Positions 48,334 through 57,456 of a stretch of DNA of 64,000 bases are shown here, piece by piece; position 1 is the first letter of the stretch, and the number at the start of each line of letters is the position of its first letter. This stretch comes from Pseudoalteromonas sp. DL-6 (GTDB taxonomy: Bacteria > Pseudomonadota > Gammaproteobacteria > Enterobacterales > Alteromonadaceae), in assembly GCF_004328665.1 (NCBI RefSeq), contig NZ_CP019770.1:2914001-2978000 (forward strand), read 5' to 3'. The notes under the pieces were generated by a model, which saw nothing but the letters and a program-made list of their open reading frames with translations, was not told the origin of the DNA and made no database searches. The position numbers were made by a program, and so were the translations under genes.

Positions 48334-49062
48334 ATGTCAAAAGTTGCAATAGTAACCGGTGGCTCTAAAGGCATTGGCTTTGCTGTGGTTCAGCGATTAT
48401 TAACGAGCGGCTATCAGGTTCATAACTTAGATATTGAGCCCAGTGAGAGTGGTGTTTTTCATCAATGTGATGTTAGTGATGTAACCGCCGTACGCCTGTG
48501 TATACAGGCTATTATTGAAAAAACACAACGAATTGATGTACTTGTTTCAAATGCTGGTAAACATTTAAGTGCCACAATTGAGCAAACCGATGAAGCGACA
48601 TTCGATGCGCTAATGGCACTTAATGTTAAAGGTGCGTACGCGGCTATACAAAGCGTATTACCAACTATGAAAGCACAGCAAGATGGCGCTATTGTGTTAA
48701 TTGCCTCAGATCAGGCCATTATTGGTAAACAAAACTCATTTGCTTATAACCTGACTAAACATGCATTGGCTTCAATGGCTAAAACCACCGCCTTGGATTA
48801 CGCAAGCTTTAATATTCGCGCTAATGCAGTGTGCCCTGGCACCATAGAAACGCCGTTATTTCATAATGCAATTGATGCATATTGTAAAAGAAGTGGTGCT
48901 AACAAAACCGATATTGTTGCAGAAGAAGCCGCCTTACAACCGCTCAACCGTTTAGGTCAAGCCGATGAAGTTGCTGCACTGGTAAGCTTTTTAGTAAGTG
49001 CAGATGCCAGCTTTATTACTGGTAGCTTACAACGTATTGATGGCGGCTACACAGCACAATGA
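48334..49062 (+). CDS. Short-chain dehydrogenase/reductase
   Basis: The ATG at 48334 follows AAAGGAAC (242 residues). The classical SDR fold shows the cofactor motif TGGSKGIG, NAG (VSNAGKH), the catalytic Ser of IASDQ, the YNLTK Tyr-Lys pair and the CPGTIETPL turn. The Asp after strand beta-2 (HNLDIEPS) favours NAD over NADP. It overlaps the amidohydrolase by 4 bp (ATGA), so the two are translationally coupled and probably serve one pathway. Substrate unknown; sugar-lactone or sugar dehydrogenases of this type are common neighbours of such lactonases. Confidence 0.92.
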   Translation: MSKVAIVTGGSKGIGFAVVQRLLTSGYQVHNLDIEPSESGVFHQCDVSDVTAVRLCIQAIIEKTQRIDVLVSNAGKHLSATIEQTDEATFDALMALNVKGAYAAIQSVLPTMKAQQDGAIVLIASDQAIIGKQNSFAYNLTKHALASMAKTTALDYASFNIRANAVCPGTIETPLFHNAIDAYCKRSGANKTDIVAEEAALQPLNRLGQADEVAALVSFLVSADASFITGSLQRIDGGYTAQ

Positions 49063-49898
49063 GCACTAAAATTATTGACCCGCATCTGCACTTTTTTAAT
49101 TTGCTGGAGGGTCAATACACTTGGCTGCAAGGTGCTAACCCACCAGCTTGGTCTAACTTAGATAAAATAAAACAACCGATTAGCGTTGCTGAACTGATCA
49201 AAAGTACGGACTTTGAACTCGTTGGTTTAGTGCACATAGAAGCAGGCTTTGATAATAACCAGCCCGTTAAAGAGTTAAACTGGTTAGCCAACCATATTAA
49301 AACCATACCTTATAAAGCGATTAGCTTTGCAACAATTAACCAGCCAAATAACGCATTTAAACTAGCACTTCAGCAGCTAGAACATTGCTCTCTTGTAGGC
49401 ATTAGAGATATCACTGAAGGTTATGATGCCGAGCGCTTATTGAGCCCACATTGCCTCGATAACCTGCGGCACTTGAGCCAATTAAAGCTGCATTTTGAAG
49501 CCCAATTTGAAGTAGAAAACCTCAACATCACCGAGCGGCTCATTTCTTATGCCAACCAAGTTAGTGACTTACAAATAATCATTAATCACACTGGGCTTGC
49601 ACACAACCTTGCTAACTGGGCAGCTGCAATTGAACTACTTGCAAAGCAGCCTAATGTTGCGATTAAGTTTTCAGGTTTTGAGTTACTCATGCTTAATAGC
49701 GAGCAGCAAAGCCAATGTTTTAAACATATATTAAAGCATTTTGGTATGCAAAGAGTGATGTTTGCTAGCAACTTCCCAGTGTGCCAAATTAACATTAACT
49801 ACAATGAGTTATGGCAACATTACCGCACTCTATGTGACGATACTATTATCTGGCAGCACCTGAGTTACAAAAATGCAGCGCGCCTCTATCAACTCTAA
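49059..49898 (+). CDS. Amidohydrolase-2 family protein, lactonase-like
   Basis: This 279-residue TIM-barrel protein begins STKIIDPHLHFFNLLEGQYT. DPHLHFF supplies the first His pair; later NHTG, SGFELL and ASNFPVCQIN match the amidohydrolase-2 branch of L-fuconolactonase, L-rhamnono-lactonase and 2-pyrone-4,6-dicarboxylate lactonase. These hydrolyse cyclic esters and some lack bound metal. The reaction is likely hydrolysis of a sugar lactone made by the SDR upstream, but that is inference. The ATG overlaps the SDR stop. Confidence 0.87.
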   Translation: MSTKIIDPHLHFFNLLEGQYTWLQGANPPAWSNLDKIKQPISVAELIKSTDFELVGLVHIEAGFDNNQPVKELNWLANHIKTIPYKAISFATINQPNNAFKLALQQLEHCSLVGIRDITEGYDAERLLSPHCLDNLRHLSQLKLHFEAQFEVENLNITERLISYANQVSDLQIIINHTGLAHNLANWAAAIELLAKQPNVAIKFSGFELLMLNSEQQSQCFKHILKHFGMQRVMFASNFPVCQININYNELWQHYRTLCDDTIIWQHLSYKNAARLYQL

Positions 49899-49940
49899 AT
49901 AAAAACCGCTATATTTAGCTCAACAGTTTAAAAAACGAGC

Positions 49941-51509
49941 ATGCGTATGGCCATTTTTAATTCATCTTCTCTTAAATACACATTACTCCCTTTTTCGCTA
50001 GCCGCTTTATTAACAGGTTGTGGCGGTGGAGGTAGCGACAATGCGACCAACCCAACAACGGATAATAGCGGCTGGACTTCAGGTGTATTTGCTAGCTCAG
50101 GACAATTTAAAGGTCAATGCCAAGCAATTAATGAAAAAAACTGGCTACGCTCTTGGAGTAACGAAACCTACCTGTGGTATGACGAAATTATTGATACCAA
50201 TCCGGCATTAACGTCAGGCGTTATTGATTACTTTAATACTTTAAAAACTGAGCAACTGACTGAATCGGGTGCGCAAAAAGATAATTTTCACTTTAGTTTG
50301 CCGACCGATGAATGGCAAAGACAAAGCCAATCTGGCCTGAGCTTTGGTTATGGCTTTAACATAAAAATAATTGCAGGTAGTGCGCCGCGTCAAGCTGTTG
50401 TTAGCTACACCGAGCCAAATACCCCAGCTAGTAATCAAAATATTATTAGGGGTTTTGAGCTTTTAGAAGTTGATGGTGTTGATTTTATTAACACCACCTC
50501 ATCAAGCGAGGTGGGGATCATTAATGCAGGTTTATTCCCCGAGCAAACGGGTAAAGTTACCGAATTTGTATTTAGGGATATCAGTACCAATGAAAATCGC
50601 ACTGTTACGCTCACGTCTCAAAATATCGAATCGCAACCAGTAATGAATGTTCGTACCGATTTAGCCGATGGTGATGTAGGTTATTTTCAATTTAATAGCC
50701 ACAACGCCATAGCCGAGACACAGCTTTACAACGCCTTTAACCAACTCGCTGCCAGTAGCATTAAAGATTTAGTCATTGATGTGCGCTATAACGGGGGAGG
50801 ATTATTACAAATGGCTAGCCAAGTAGGCTACATGGTAGGGGGCAGTAACACGCAGGGCAAAATATTTGAACGCACTATTTTTAACGATAAATACCCCAAT
50901 ACTAACCCTGTGACAGGGCAAACACTGACACCGATGCCTTTTACAAATCGTTTTGTTGGCTTTGAAAATAATCCTGCAATTGTAGCAGGCACGCCGTTAC
51001 CCACCTTGAACTTGGAAAGGGTATTTTTACTCACCACCAGCAGTACCTGCTCGGCTAGTGAGGCTATCATTAACGGGCTGCGCGGAGCAGATGTTGAAAT
51101 TATTCAGATAGGCGCAGGCACCTGTGGTAAACCCTATGGCTTTTACCCTACCGATAACTGCGACACCACTTATTTTACCATTCAATTTACTGGCGAAAAC
51201 AATAAAGGTTTTGGTGAGTATTCAGATGGCTTTGCACCGCAAAATACTATTGATGACGCACGCCAACCTGTTCGTATTGCAGGTTGTGCTGTTGCTGATG
51301 ACTTTACTAAACGCTTAGGTGATGCAAGTGAAGGCTTACTCGATACTGCGCTGAGCTATAGAGCAACTGGCAGTTGCCCAGCTCCAAGCTCGATAAATAG
51401 TGTTCTTGGTTTTGCGCCCACTATCGCCACCGATATACCAGAAGTAAAAGATATGCGAATTCAAACCATGCTGGAACAAAATACTATTCTTAGTGATAAC
51501 ATGAGATAA
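49941..51509 (+). CDS. S41-family serine protease lipoprotein
   Basis: This 522-residue protein has lipobox LTGC (Cys27) followed by Gly-rich GGGGSDN. It has a PDZ-like segment (GFELLEVDGVDFIN) and the S41 core with DLVIDVRYNGGGLLQMASQV and the probable nucleophile in STCSASEAIINGLRG. Many Cys residues near the C-terminus (GTCGKPYGFYPTDNCD, AGCAVADD) point to disulfides in the periplasm. This fits C-terminal processing or Tsp-like proteases. The substrate is unknown. The small lipoprotein gene follows 3 bases later. Confidence 0.9.
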   Translation: MRMAIFNSSSLKYTLLPFSLAALLTGCGGGGSDNATNPTTDNSGWTSGVFASSGQFKGQCQAINEKNWLRSWSNETYLWYDEIIDTNPALTSGVIDYFNTLKTEQLTESGAQKDNFHFSLPTDEWQRQSQSGLSFGYGFNIKIIAGSAPRQAVVSYTEPNTPASNQNIIRGFELLEVDGVDFINTTSSSEVGIINAGLFPEQTGKVTEFVFRDISTNENRTVTLTSQNIESQPVMNVRTDLADGDVGYFQFNSHNAIAETQLYNAFNQLAASSIKDLVIDVRYNGGGLLQMASQVGYMVGGSNTQGKIFERTIFNDKYPNTNPVTGQTLTPMPFTNRFVGFENNPAIVAGTPLPTLNLERVFLLTTSSTCSASEAIINGLRGADVEIIQIGAGTCGKPYGFYPTDNCDTTYFTIQFTGENNKGFGEYSDGFAPQNTIDDARQPVRIAGCAVADDFTKRLGDASEGLLDTALSYRATGSCPAPSSINSVLGFAPTIATDIPEVKDMRIQTMLEQNTILSDNMR

Positions 51510-51512
51510 GCA

Positions 51513-51899
51513 ATGAACATATTATTAGCAATAAGCATGGCTGCAGCGACATTAGGGCTAACGGGTTGCTTAGCGCAAAGCTCAGAACCCACACCTAAGT
51601 TGCAACATGCGTTACTGGTTGAGCCAAATAGCGCTAAAGTAGCCGAGGCTATTACGCAACTGCTACATAGCTCGCAGGTTCAATTAGCCGATGACGTTTT
51701 TGTAACTTCAAGCACAGTTACGCTTGAGCAACTTAATCACAAAAACTCTCAGGGAAATCCGATTATGGGCAAGCAACTTAATATGCCGGATCAGTTTGAA
51801 CTGATGATTAAGGGAGAGCGCTGTTTTGTTCGCCACCTTGATAGCAAAGCAACCATTGAACTAAAACAGGTGCTTTGTAAAATAAATCCACAGCGATAA
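51513..51899 (+). CDS. Small hypothetical lipoprotein
   Basis: This 128-residue protein has a signal peptide MNILLAISMAAATLGLTGC (lipobox LTGC, Cys19). The mature part has no family I recognise. It includes LLVEPNSAKVAEAITQLLHS, VFVTSSTVTLEQLNHKNSQG and two late Cys (GERCFVRH, VLCKINPQR) that could pair. The first half of the fold looks like a small alpha-beta domain. It starts 3 bases after the S41 protease stop, so it is very likely co-translated and may be its inhibitor, chaperone or partner. Confidence 0.75.
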   Translation: MNILLAISMAAATLGLTGCLAQSSEPTPKLQHALLVEPNSAKVAEAITQLLHSSQVQLADDVFVTSSTVTLEQLNHKNSQGNPIMGKQLNMPDQFELMIKGERCFVRHLDSKATIELKQVLCKINPQR

Positions 51900-51902
51900 A
51901 AA

Positions 51903-51932
51903 AGCCGGTAAGTGAGTTATCACTTACCGGCT
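51903..51932 (-). terminator. Strong hairpin between convergent operons
   Basis: A 13-bp stem (AGCCGGTAAGTGA at 51903-51915 with its complement at 51920-51932) has a T run on the minus side. It ends the dehydratase-aldolase unit and may also end the S41 unit. Confidence 0.88.
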
Positions 51933-51950
51933 ATTCATAAATAGAGCTAT

Positions 51951-53126
51951 CTATTTTATTTCTACGCGTTGTGAGCGCATAACAATTTCATCGTTAAGCT
52001 CAATCCCAAGACCTGGTTCTTCTGATACCTCAAAAAAGCCATTTTTAGGTTGTGGATCTTGTAAGCACAGCTCTCTGTTCCACTTTTTAATCGCATAAGT
52101 ATGATGTTCATGAATTAAAAAGTTAGGGATTGCTGTTTCTAAATGTAATGCTGCCGCGGTTGCAACCGGCCCACCACACACGTGTGCCTGAATACGCACG
52201 TCAAAAATATCGGCGTAATCACATACTTTTTTTGTTTCAGTAAAGCCACCACATAAACCAATATCTGGCTGTAGTACATCAATGCTTTGATCTTCTAAAT
52301 ATGGACGCACGCCCCAACGGTTATATAAGCGCTCGCCGCCTGCAATAGGTACAGCCACTTTATCAGCCACTTTGGCATGTAACGAATGGTTCAAATAATT
52401 CACTGGCTCTTCAAAATACATACAGTCGAATTCTTCTGCAATCTCACCAATTTGAATTGCTGATGTCGCACCCGGTAAACTGTGGCATTCAAAAATAATA
52501 TCGACTTCGTCACCCACGGCTTCACGAATAGCTTGCATACGGGCACGGTATAGTTTCATTTCTGCACGAGAAATAATATTTGTGCGGTCGTAATAGGTGT
52601 TGCCATCTTTATCATATTGAATTGGGTCAACTTTTACTGCATCGTAACCTTCTGCAATTGCCTTAAGCGCCGCTTCGGCATATTCTTGTGGCTGCACCAA
52701 TGCTTTAAATTCGCTGTCCCAGTCAAACTGTAACTGTGATGCATAAGTACGTAGTTTGTCGTTAACTTTACCACCAAGCAACTGATACACAGGTAAACCC
52801 AATGCTTTACCCTTTATATCCCAAAGCGCAGTATCAATCGCACTCATTGCAGCATAAACTACCGGCCCACCACCTAAACCCCAAAAGCTTTCACGCAACA
52901 TACGTGACCATAGTTTTTCAGTTTGAAACGGGTCATGGCCAATTAAAAAGGCATCCGCCATTTCTTTGATCATCGCAGCAGCAGCGCTGTGACCTAAGTC
53001 ATAGGCAAGACCGGCTTCACCTACACCGCTAATCCCTTCATCGGTATGAATGCGAACAAATACCGGCGTCCATGCAGGACGTTCAGGACAATGAATATCA
53101 AAGACTTCAACGCGATTTACTTTCAT
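51951..53126 (-). CDS. Enolase-superfamily acid-sugar dehydratase-like protein
   Basis: This 391-residue protein of the mandelate racemase branch has metal and catalytic positions recognisable as in galactonate and mannonate dehydratases. These are IIFECHS, YFEEPVN, AGGERLY, QAHVCGGP and IHEHHTY, with the N-terminal capping domain MKVNRVEVFDIHCPERPAWT. The family abstracts a proton next to a carboxylate and removes water to give 2-keto-3-deoxy acids. The exact acid sugar cannot be named. It is preceded 27 bases upstream by a class II aldolase gene on the same strand. Confidence 0.9.
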   Translation of the reverse strand: MKVNRVEVFDIHCPERPAWTPVFVRIHTDEGISGVGEAGLAYDLGHSAAAAMIKEMADAFLIGHDPFQTEKLWSRMLRESFWGLGGGPVVYAAMSAIDTALWDIKGKALGLPVYQLLGGKVNDKLRTYASQLQFDWDSEFKALVQPQEYAEAALKAIAEGYDAVKVDPIQYDKDGNTYYDRTNIISRAEMKLYRARMQAIREAVGDEVDIIFECHSLPGATSAIQIGEIAEEFDCMYFEEPVNYLNHSLHAKVADKVAVPIAGGERLYNRWGVRPYLEDQSIDVLQPDIGLCGGFTETKKVCDYADIFDVRIQAHVCGGPVATAAALHLETAIPNFLIHEHHTYAIKKWNRELCLQDPQPKNGFFEVSEEPGLGIELNDEIVMRSQRVEIK

Positions 53127-53153
53127 AAAAAATTCCTTATTAACCTTTATCGG

Positions 53154-53921
53154 TTATTTTGCAAAACTTGGGTCAAGACGATACGCTTTTCGTAACATGG
53201 CAGGCCATGCTAGCTGCCCCCCAGTACTGCCGCTGTGAACAACGTTCGCTTGATTATAAATGTTATCAATAATAGTTTGTGGTACTGCAATCGCTTGTTG
53301 TGCACTTGATTGAATGGCTAACTGTATTTCACAGGCACGCTGAAGGTCATAAAAGCGCATAAACGCATCACCTACTGTTGGCCCTAACGTTAAGCCGCCA
53401 TGATTCACCAATAGCATATGGTTGGTGCTACCTAAATCTGTTTGCAGGCGTTTACGCTCATCATCGTTCACCGCCAAGCCTTCATAACCATGGTATGACA
53501 AAGAGGGTAATGAAAACATCGAATACTGACTTAACGGTAATAGCCCTTCTTTTTGTGTTGCAACTGCAATGGTTTCTTTAGTGTGTAGGTGTATGACGCA
53601 ATGGGCATCTTCACGTACTTCATGAATGGCACTGTGAATGGTGAACCCCGCAGGGTTAATATCAAATGGAGTGTCGTCAATAATGCGGCCATTTAAATCA
53701 ACTTTAACCAAGTTAGATGCAGTGATCTCATCAAACGTTAAACCAAACGCGTTTACTAAATAATGATCCGTACCCGGTAAGCGAGCAGAAAGGTGCGTAT
53801 AAATTAAATCCCCCCAACGAAAATGGTCTACCAGTCGATAACATGCGGCTAAATCAACACGAAGTTGCCACTCTTGTTCTGATACTTTATTTTTTAAATC
53901 GAGCTGGGGTAAATCAAACAT
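53154..53921 (-). CDS. Class II aldolase/adducin family protein
   Basis: The ATG at 53921 follows AAAAGGC (255 residues). Zinc ligands of the family are seen in VIHLHTKETIAVATQ and VNHGGLTLG, and the acidic residue in HSAIHEV. Members split phosphorylated or free keto-acids (fuculose-phosphate, rhamnulose-phosphate) or act as epimerases or decarboxylases. It shares a transcript with the dehydratase-like gene, which suggests a sugar-acid pathway. It resembles the adducin-like subgroup with no assigned reaction, so the substrate is open. Confidence 0.88.
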   Translation of the reverse strand: MFDLPQLDLKNKVSEQEWQLRVDLAACYRLVDHFRWGDLIYTHLSARLPGTDHYLVNAFGLTFDEITASNLVKVDLNGRIIDDTPFDINPAGFTIHSAIHEVREDAHCVIHLHTKETIAVATQKEGLLPLSQYSMFSLPSLSYHGYEGLAVNDDERKRLQTDLGSTNHMLLVNHGGLTLGPTVGDAFMRFYDLQRACEIQLAIQSSAQQAIAVPQTIIDNIYNQANVVHSGSTGGQLAWPAMLRKAYRLDPSFAK

Positions 53922-54004
53922 AACAAGCCTTTTAAAACACAGCATAGCGCTAGTGATTGTAGATGTTTAGAAGTCTAAATGAGTATTCGCATGATGGCAA
54001 TCAC

Positions 54005-54033
54005 CAAATAAAAAAGCCACACAAAGGTGTGGC
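54005..54033 (-). terminator. Terminator after the cytochrome c gene
   Basis: A 7-bp stem (GCCACAC at 54016-54022 with GTGTGGC at 54027-54033) is followed in the minus direction by a T run, 23 bases past the cytochrome stop. Confidence 0.88.
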
Positions 54034-54055
54034 TCTTTTTAGATTTCGTTAGCGA

Positions 54056-54379
54056 TTATTGTACTTTTGATAGGTAATCGGCAATCGCTTCAAACTCTTC
54101 ATCAGTCACAGTCGCAACCATTGCTTTCATCGCCATAGACATACCGTTGTTACGAGCGCCTGACTTAATGTCTTTCATTTGCGCTACTAAATACTCTTTG
54201 TTTTGACCATTTAGTTTAGGGTACATCGCCATAATAGGTGCTTTACCATCTGCACCATGACATGTTTGACAGTTTTTAGCGGTGTAAAGTGCAGCGCCAT
54301 CAGCAGCGGCGGCTGAAAATGAAAAACTTGCGGCTAAACCAATACCCGCGCCTAATAAAAGTGTTTTTATCTTGCTCAT
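54056..54379 (-). CDS. Class I cytochrome c, c4/c553 type
   Basis: This 107-residue protein has a signal peptide (GAGIGLAASFSFSAAAADGA) and a single heme site CQTCH. The axial Met is likely in GARNNGMSMAMKAMV. It is a soluble periplasmic electron carrier, one heme only, so half of a diheme c4. Such proteins shuttle electrons to cbb3-type oxidases or peroxidases. No oxidase genes are in the window. It is a monocistronic unit. Confidence 0.93.
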   Translation of the reverse strand: MSKIKTLLLGAGIGLAASFSFSAAAADGAALYTAKNCQTCHGADGKAPIMAMYPKLNGQNKEYLVAQMKDIKSGARNNGMSMAMKAMVATVTDEEFEAIADYLSKVQ

Positions 54380-54553
54380 TGTATTTACTCTTCTTTTTTA
54401 CGGTTAAAAAAAACGGTTGTGATAATTGTAGTCAATAAATCTTTAAAAAGCATACGTCCTTGATAAGGTTTGACGATCAATCAGAACAAATACGTGTATC
54501 CCTCATAAAACAAATATTAGCTTGCCTTAGCTGAGCAGATACTTAATAACACC

Positions 54554-55093
54554 TTACCAAATAAGATCGTCTGGTACTTCAAAATCAGCGTACGGATCGT
54601 CTTCGTCCTTGGCTTTGTTCTCAGGTTCAACATGAAACACAATATACTTTTCATCAACCTCAGCCACTTTGCGTGCAGGCTCGTCTTCTAATACGTAAAA
54701 CTGGCCTTCTAATACACAAATTGCTAAACGTCCGCCCGAAAGCGCCTTTTGCGTTTGCTCATTCACATCAAGACCCTTTACTTTATTTTCATAAGTAAAG
54801 TTAAAGGTGCGCTCACCACGAATTGACTCTTGATTGTGGTGCTCTAAAATTTGCTTAACACGGGCTACCTGCTCACGTTGCTTTAATTCTTCTTGGCGCG
54901 TTTTGTTAAGCTCTTCAGCTTTTTGCTGCTGCTCAAGCTTGGTTTGCTGAATATGTTTTTGCAAATCATTTGGGTTGCTCGTCGCTCCCTTCTTTTGCTT
55001 TTTCTGTTGCTTGCGCTTTTCTGATTTAGCAACTTTGGCTTTATGTGATGTTGTTAAACCAGCTTGGAGCAATTGCTCTTGTAGTGACCCCAT
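54554..55093 (-). CDS. DUF2058 (YaiL) family protein
   Basis: This 179-residue protein begins MGSLQEQLLQAGLTTSHKAK. A highly charged Lys/Gln coiled coil follows (about 20-85; KSEKRKQQKKQKKG, AEELNKTRQEELKQREQVAR). The beta-rich C-terminal domain (FNFTYENKVKGLDVNEQT, RLAICVLEGQFYVLEDEPA) ends acidic (ENKAKDEDDPYADFEVPDD). These are the marks of DUF2058/YaiL. The E. coli protein has been described as a nucleoprotein or polysome-associated protein. Function is not firmly known. Confidence 0.92.
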   Translation of the reverse strand: MGSLQEQLLQAGLTTSHKAKVAKSEKRKQQKKQKKGATSNPNDLQKHIQQTKLEQQQKAEELNKTRQEELKQREQVARVKQILEHHNQESIRGERTFNFTYENKVKGLDVNEQTQKALSGGRLAICVLEGQFYVLEDEPARKVAEVDEKYIVFHVEPENKAKDEDDPYADFEVPDDLIW

Positions 55094-55287
55094 GGCGTGT
55101 TCCCACTAAAAACGAATATTAATGCTATTTTAATCACCAACGAGCGTAAATAACAGCGCTATTGATATTAATCTAACAAACTACTGAAAACAAAGCATGA
55201 TTTAGCGCAATAAAGGTTAATTTATGAAAACCCTAGCAGTTTTGTATATAATGCGGCTCAACTAATAAGCAATGTTAACGGCAGTCA

Positions 55288-56436
55288 ATGCGCTTATCTC
55301 ACTTACTACTTTGTTCTGTTTTTATTTTTTTTGTTTTATACGCACCACAGCCATTATTAAGTTTATTTGCCACCGAATTTAATGTAGCGCCTGCCATTGC
55401 AGGCAGCTTAATGACTGCCACTATGCTGCCTTTAGCCATTGCCCCTTTGGTGTATGGGTTGTTTCTAGCCAAGCGAAACCCATTATTAATTTTACGCACC
55501 GCAATGTTATTACTCGGTGTCGGCTGTTTATTATTTATTTATGCCCCTAGTTTTGAGCTACTGTTACTTGTTCGGTTTTTACAAGGGCTGACTTTACCTG
55601 CCGCTTTAACCGCAATGACCAGTTATATTGGTATGAGCTATCAAGCCGATACATTACAAAAAAATATAACTCTTTATATTGGTAGTACTATTGTCGGTGG
55701 TTATTTTGGCCGAGTATTGGCTGCGCTCTTTAGCGACTTGTGGTCATGGCAAAGTTTTTATTACTTAATTGCTGCCATGTTGATAATACTCGCACTTAGC
55801 ATCCCCCATAAACGCTTTGTCCTGAGTAGCTCTAGTGAGGTGTTATCACCTTTAGATTATATGAAACAACTTAAAGAAGGCTCGGTACTTAAACTTTATG
55901 GTGCCATATTTTGTATGTTTTTTTGCTTTGCCGCATTATTAAACTACTTGCCTTTTATTTTAAAAAATACCTTTTTAATTAATAACACCCGCGACATTGG
56001 CTTAGTTTATAGCGGTTATCTCATTGGCGCGTTAGCCTCTATTTTTACCCCGTGGTTATTAAAAAAACTGACCTCAGCTTGGCGCTTGTTGGCAGCGGTA
56101 TTCCTGTTTTATAACCTTAGTATTGTGTTATTAATGAGTCATTCACTGATGTTGTTTTTGCTTGCATTTACGCTATTTTGTGGTGCTATGTTTGTAATTC
56201 ATTCAACGGCGGCCCCACTAGCTAATAAAATTAGTCACGCTCCACCGAGTGTTACTAATGGTTGTTACGTGTCATTTTATTACAGCGGTGGCGCCCTAGG
56301 GTCATTATTACCTGGGGTGGTTTATCAAACGCATGGGCAAACCGCGTTTATGGCAACACTTCTTGCGGTTTGCTTATGTGGGCTGGGTCTTATTTTGTGG
56401 GCTCAGTGCGATGGCAAAAACATTACCCGCGGCTGA
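55288..56436 (+). CDS. MFS transporter (YnfM-like)
   Basis: This 382-residue protein has 12 hydrophobic segments and the MFS signatures of the arabinose-efflux-like branch (PQPLLSLFATEFNVAPAIAG, VRFLQGLTLPAALTAMTSYI, YIGSTIVGGYFGRV). It is likely a drug or metabolite exporter. Its last 34 bases overlap the 3' end of the prolyl-tRNA editing gene on the other strand, so no terminator separates them. Confidence 0.9.
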   Translation: MRLSHLLLCSVFIFFVLYAPQPLLSLFATEFNVAPAIAGSLMTATMLPLAIAPLVYGLFLAKRNPLLILRTAMLLLGVGCLLFIYAPSFELLLLVRFLQGLTLPAALTAMTSYIGMSYQADTLQKNITLYIGSTIVGGYFGRVLAALFSDLWSWQSFYYLIAAMLIILALSIPHKRFVLSSSSEVLSPLDYMKQLKEGSVLKLYGAIFCMFFCFAALLNYLPFILKNTFLINNTRDIGLVYSGYLIGALASIFTPWLLKKLTSAWRLLAAVFLFYNLSIVLLMSHSLMLFLLAFTLFCGAMFVIHSTAAPLANKISHAPPSVTNGCYVSFYYSGGALGSLLPGVVYQTHGQTAFMATLLAVCLCGLGLILWAQCDGKNITRG

Positions 56437-56903
56437 TGCTCAGTAAAATCAAAAAAACGCAGTAAATCAGGCTTAGTTAATAGCCATGTTTGAGTATTTA
56501 TAAATGGATGACAATGAAATAAGTCGCCAAACCAAATATCCTGATCAAGCCAGAGCGTTACATCTCGTTGCTTATCGTTCATTAAGCTGAGCATCGATAC
56601 ACAACCCGGTGCAACCTTTAGATACTTAGCCAAGCGCTCATTAGAGGCAAACCCTAAACGCGATAATCCTTGTTGTTTAGAAAGTGATTTTAAATCGAGT
56701 TGTTTATCGTGCGCGGTGATCACTAAAAAATGGCGCTTACCTTCGTTATCCCGCAAAAATAGATTTTTTAATCGTGTTCCTGGGCGATTCACCATCAGCT
56801 CATCGGCATCTAAGCTACCATGTAACGCTGGATGCTCAATTACATCATAGTTAATATCAAGCTGAGCTAATACTGCCGCTAATTTTTGTTTATCCGCTAA
56901 CAT
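56403..56903 (-). CDS. Prolyl-tRNA editing protein (YbaK/ProX-type deacylase)
   Basis: This 166-residue YbaK-fold protein begins LADKQKLAAVLAQLDINYDV. It contains RPGTRLKNLFLRDNEGKRHF with the conserved Lys of ProX-type deacylases, and APGCVSMLSLMND. These proteins free wrongly charged Ala (or Cys) from tRNA-Pro in trans. The 3' end overlaps the convergent MFS gene by 34 bp. It follows the lipoprotein gene by one base, suggesting one transcript with an otherwise unrelated partner. Confidence 0.9.
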   Translation of the reverse strand: MLADKQKLAAVLAQLDINYDVIEHPALHGSLDADELMVNRPGTRLKNLFLRDNEGKRHFLVITAHDKQLDLKSLSKQQGLSRLGFASNERLAKYLKVAPGCVSMLSLMNDKQRDVTLWLDQDIWFGDLFHCHPFINTQTWLLTKPDLLRFFDFTEHQPRVMFLPSH

Positions 56904-56904
56904 A

Positions 56905-57291
56905 CTACAAACAACGCCCTCTTAATTGCACACTTAAATCACGCCATAGCACTTCGTTTATTTCATGCTTATCTGCACAATAGTTACGTTGAGCAAGCTC
57001 TTTATTAAGAAACTCTACCGCTTGATCTTCTAATTGCAACTTAAGCACGCTCGACTCTTCAAAATGCTCTTGTTCGGCAAAACGCTTTACATCGCTTCGG
57101 GTTAGCTGTTTATTAATATTAATTTGCTCGCGGCTCTTAGCCTTTACAGAGACCACATAGGCAAAAAGCTTGTTACCTTGCTTATCAAGGGTGTCATAAA
57201 ATTGTTTATTATTAATTTCATAAGGAGGCTCATCTACCGAACTGGCACAACCAAAAAGGAAAACCATTAAAACTAAAGCGTATTTTTTCAT
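56905..57291 (-). CDS. Hypothetical lipoprotein
   Basis: This 128-residue protein has MKKYALVLMVFLFGCASS with lipobox-like FGC (Cys15). The mature part is polar, helix-rich and charged (EINNKQFYDTLDKQGNKLFA, YVVSVKAKSREQININKQLT) with two Cys at the end (RNYCADKHE, RGRCL). I do not recognise a family. It is followed by the prolyl-tRNA editing gene with one base between them. No promoter can be placed with confidence in the 165 bases before it. Confidence 0.7.
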   Translation of the reverse strand: MKKYALVLMVFLFGCASSVDEPPYEINNKQFYDTLDKQGNKLFAYVVSVKAKSREQININKQLTRSDVKRFAEQEHFEESSVLKLQLEDQAVEFLNKELAQRNYCADKHEINEVLWRDLSVQLRGRCL

Positions 57292-57456
57292 TATGTATTG
57301 TCGTTTTAGTAAATATTGAGGCCGAGTTTAACAAAAATTAGTTAAAACGGAAAAATTTGTGAAAAAATACTTGACCAAAAACGTAAAAATATTTAAAGTT
57401 CACTCCGCTTAAGACTCAGCACTTAAGCATTTACAGTATATGTAAATTAGGAATGT

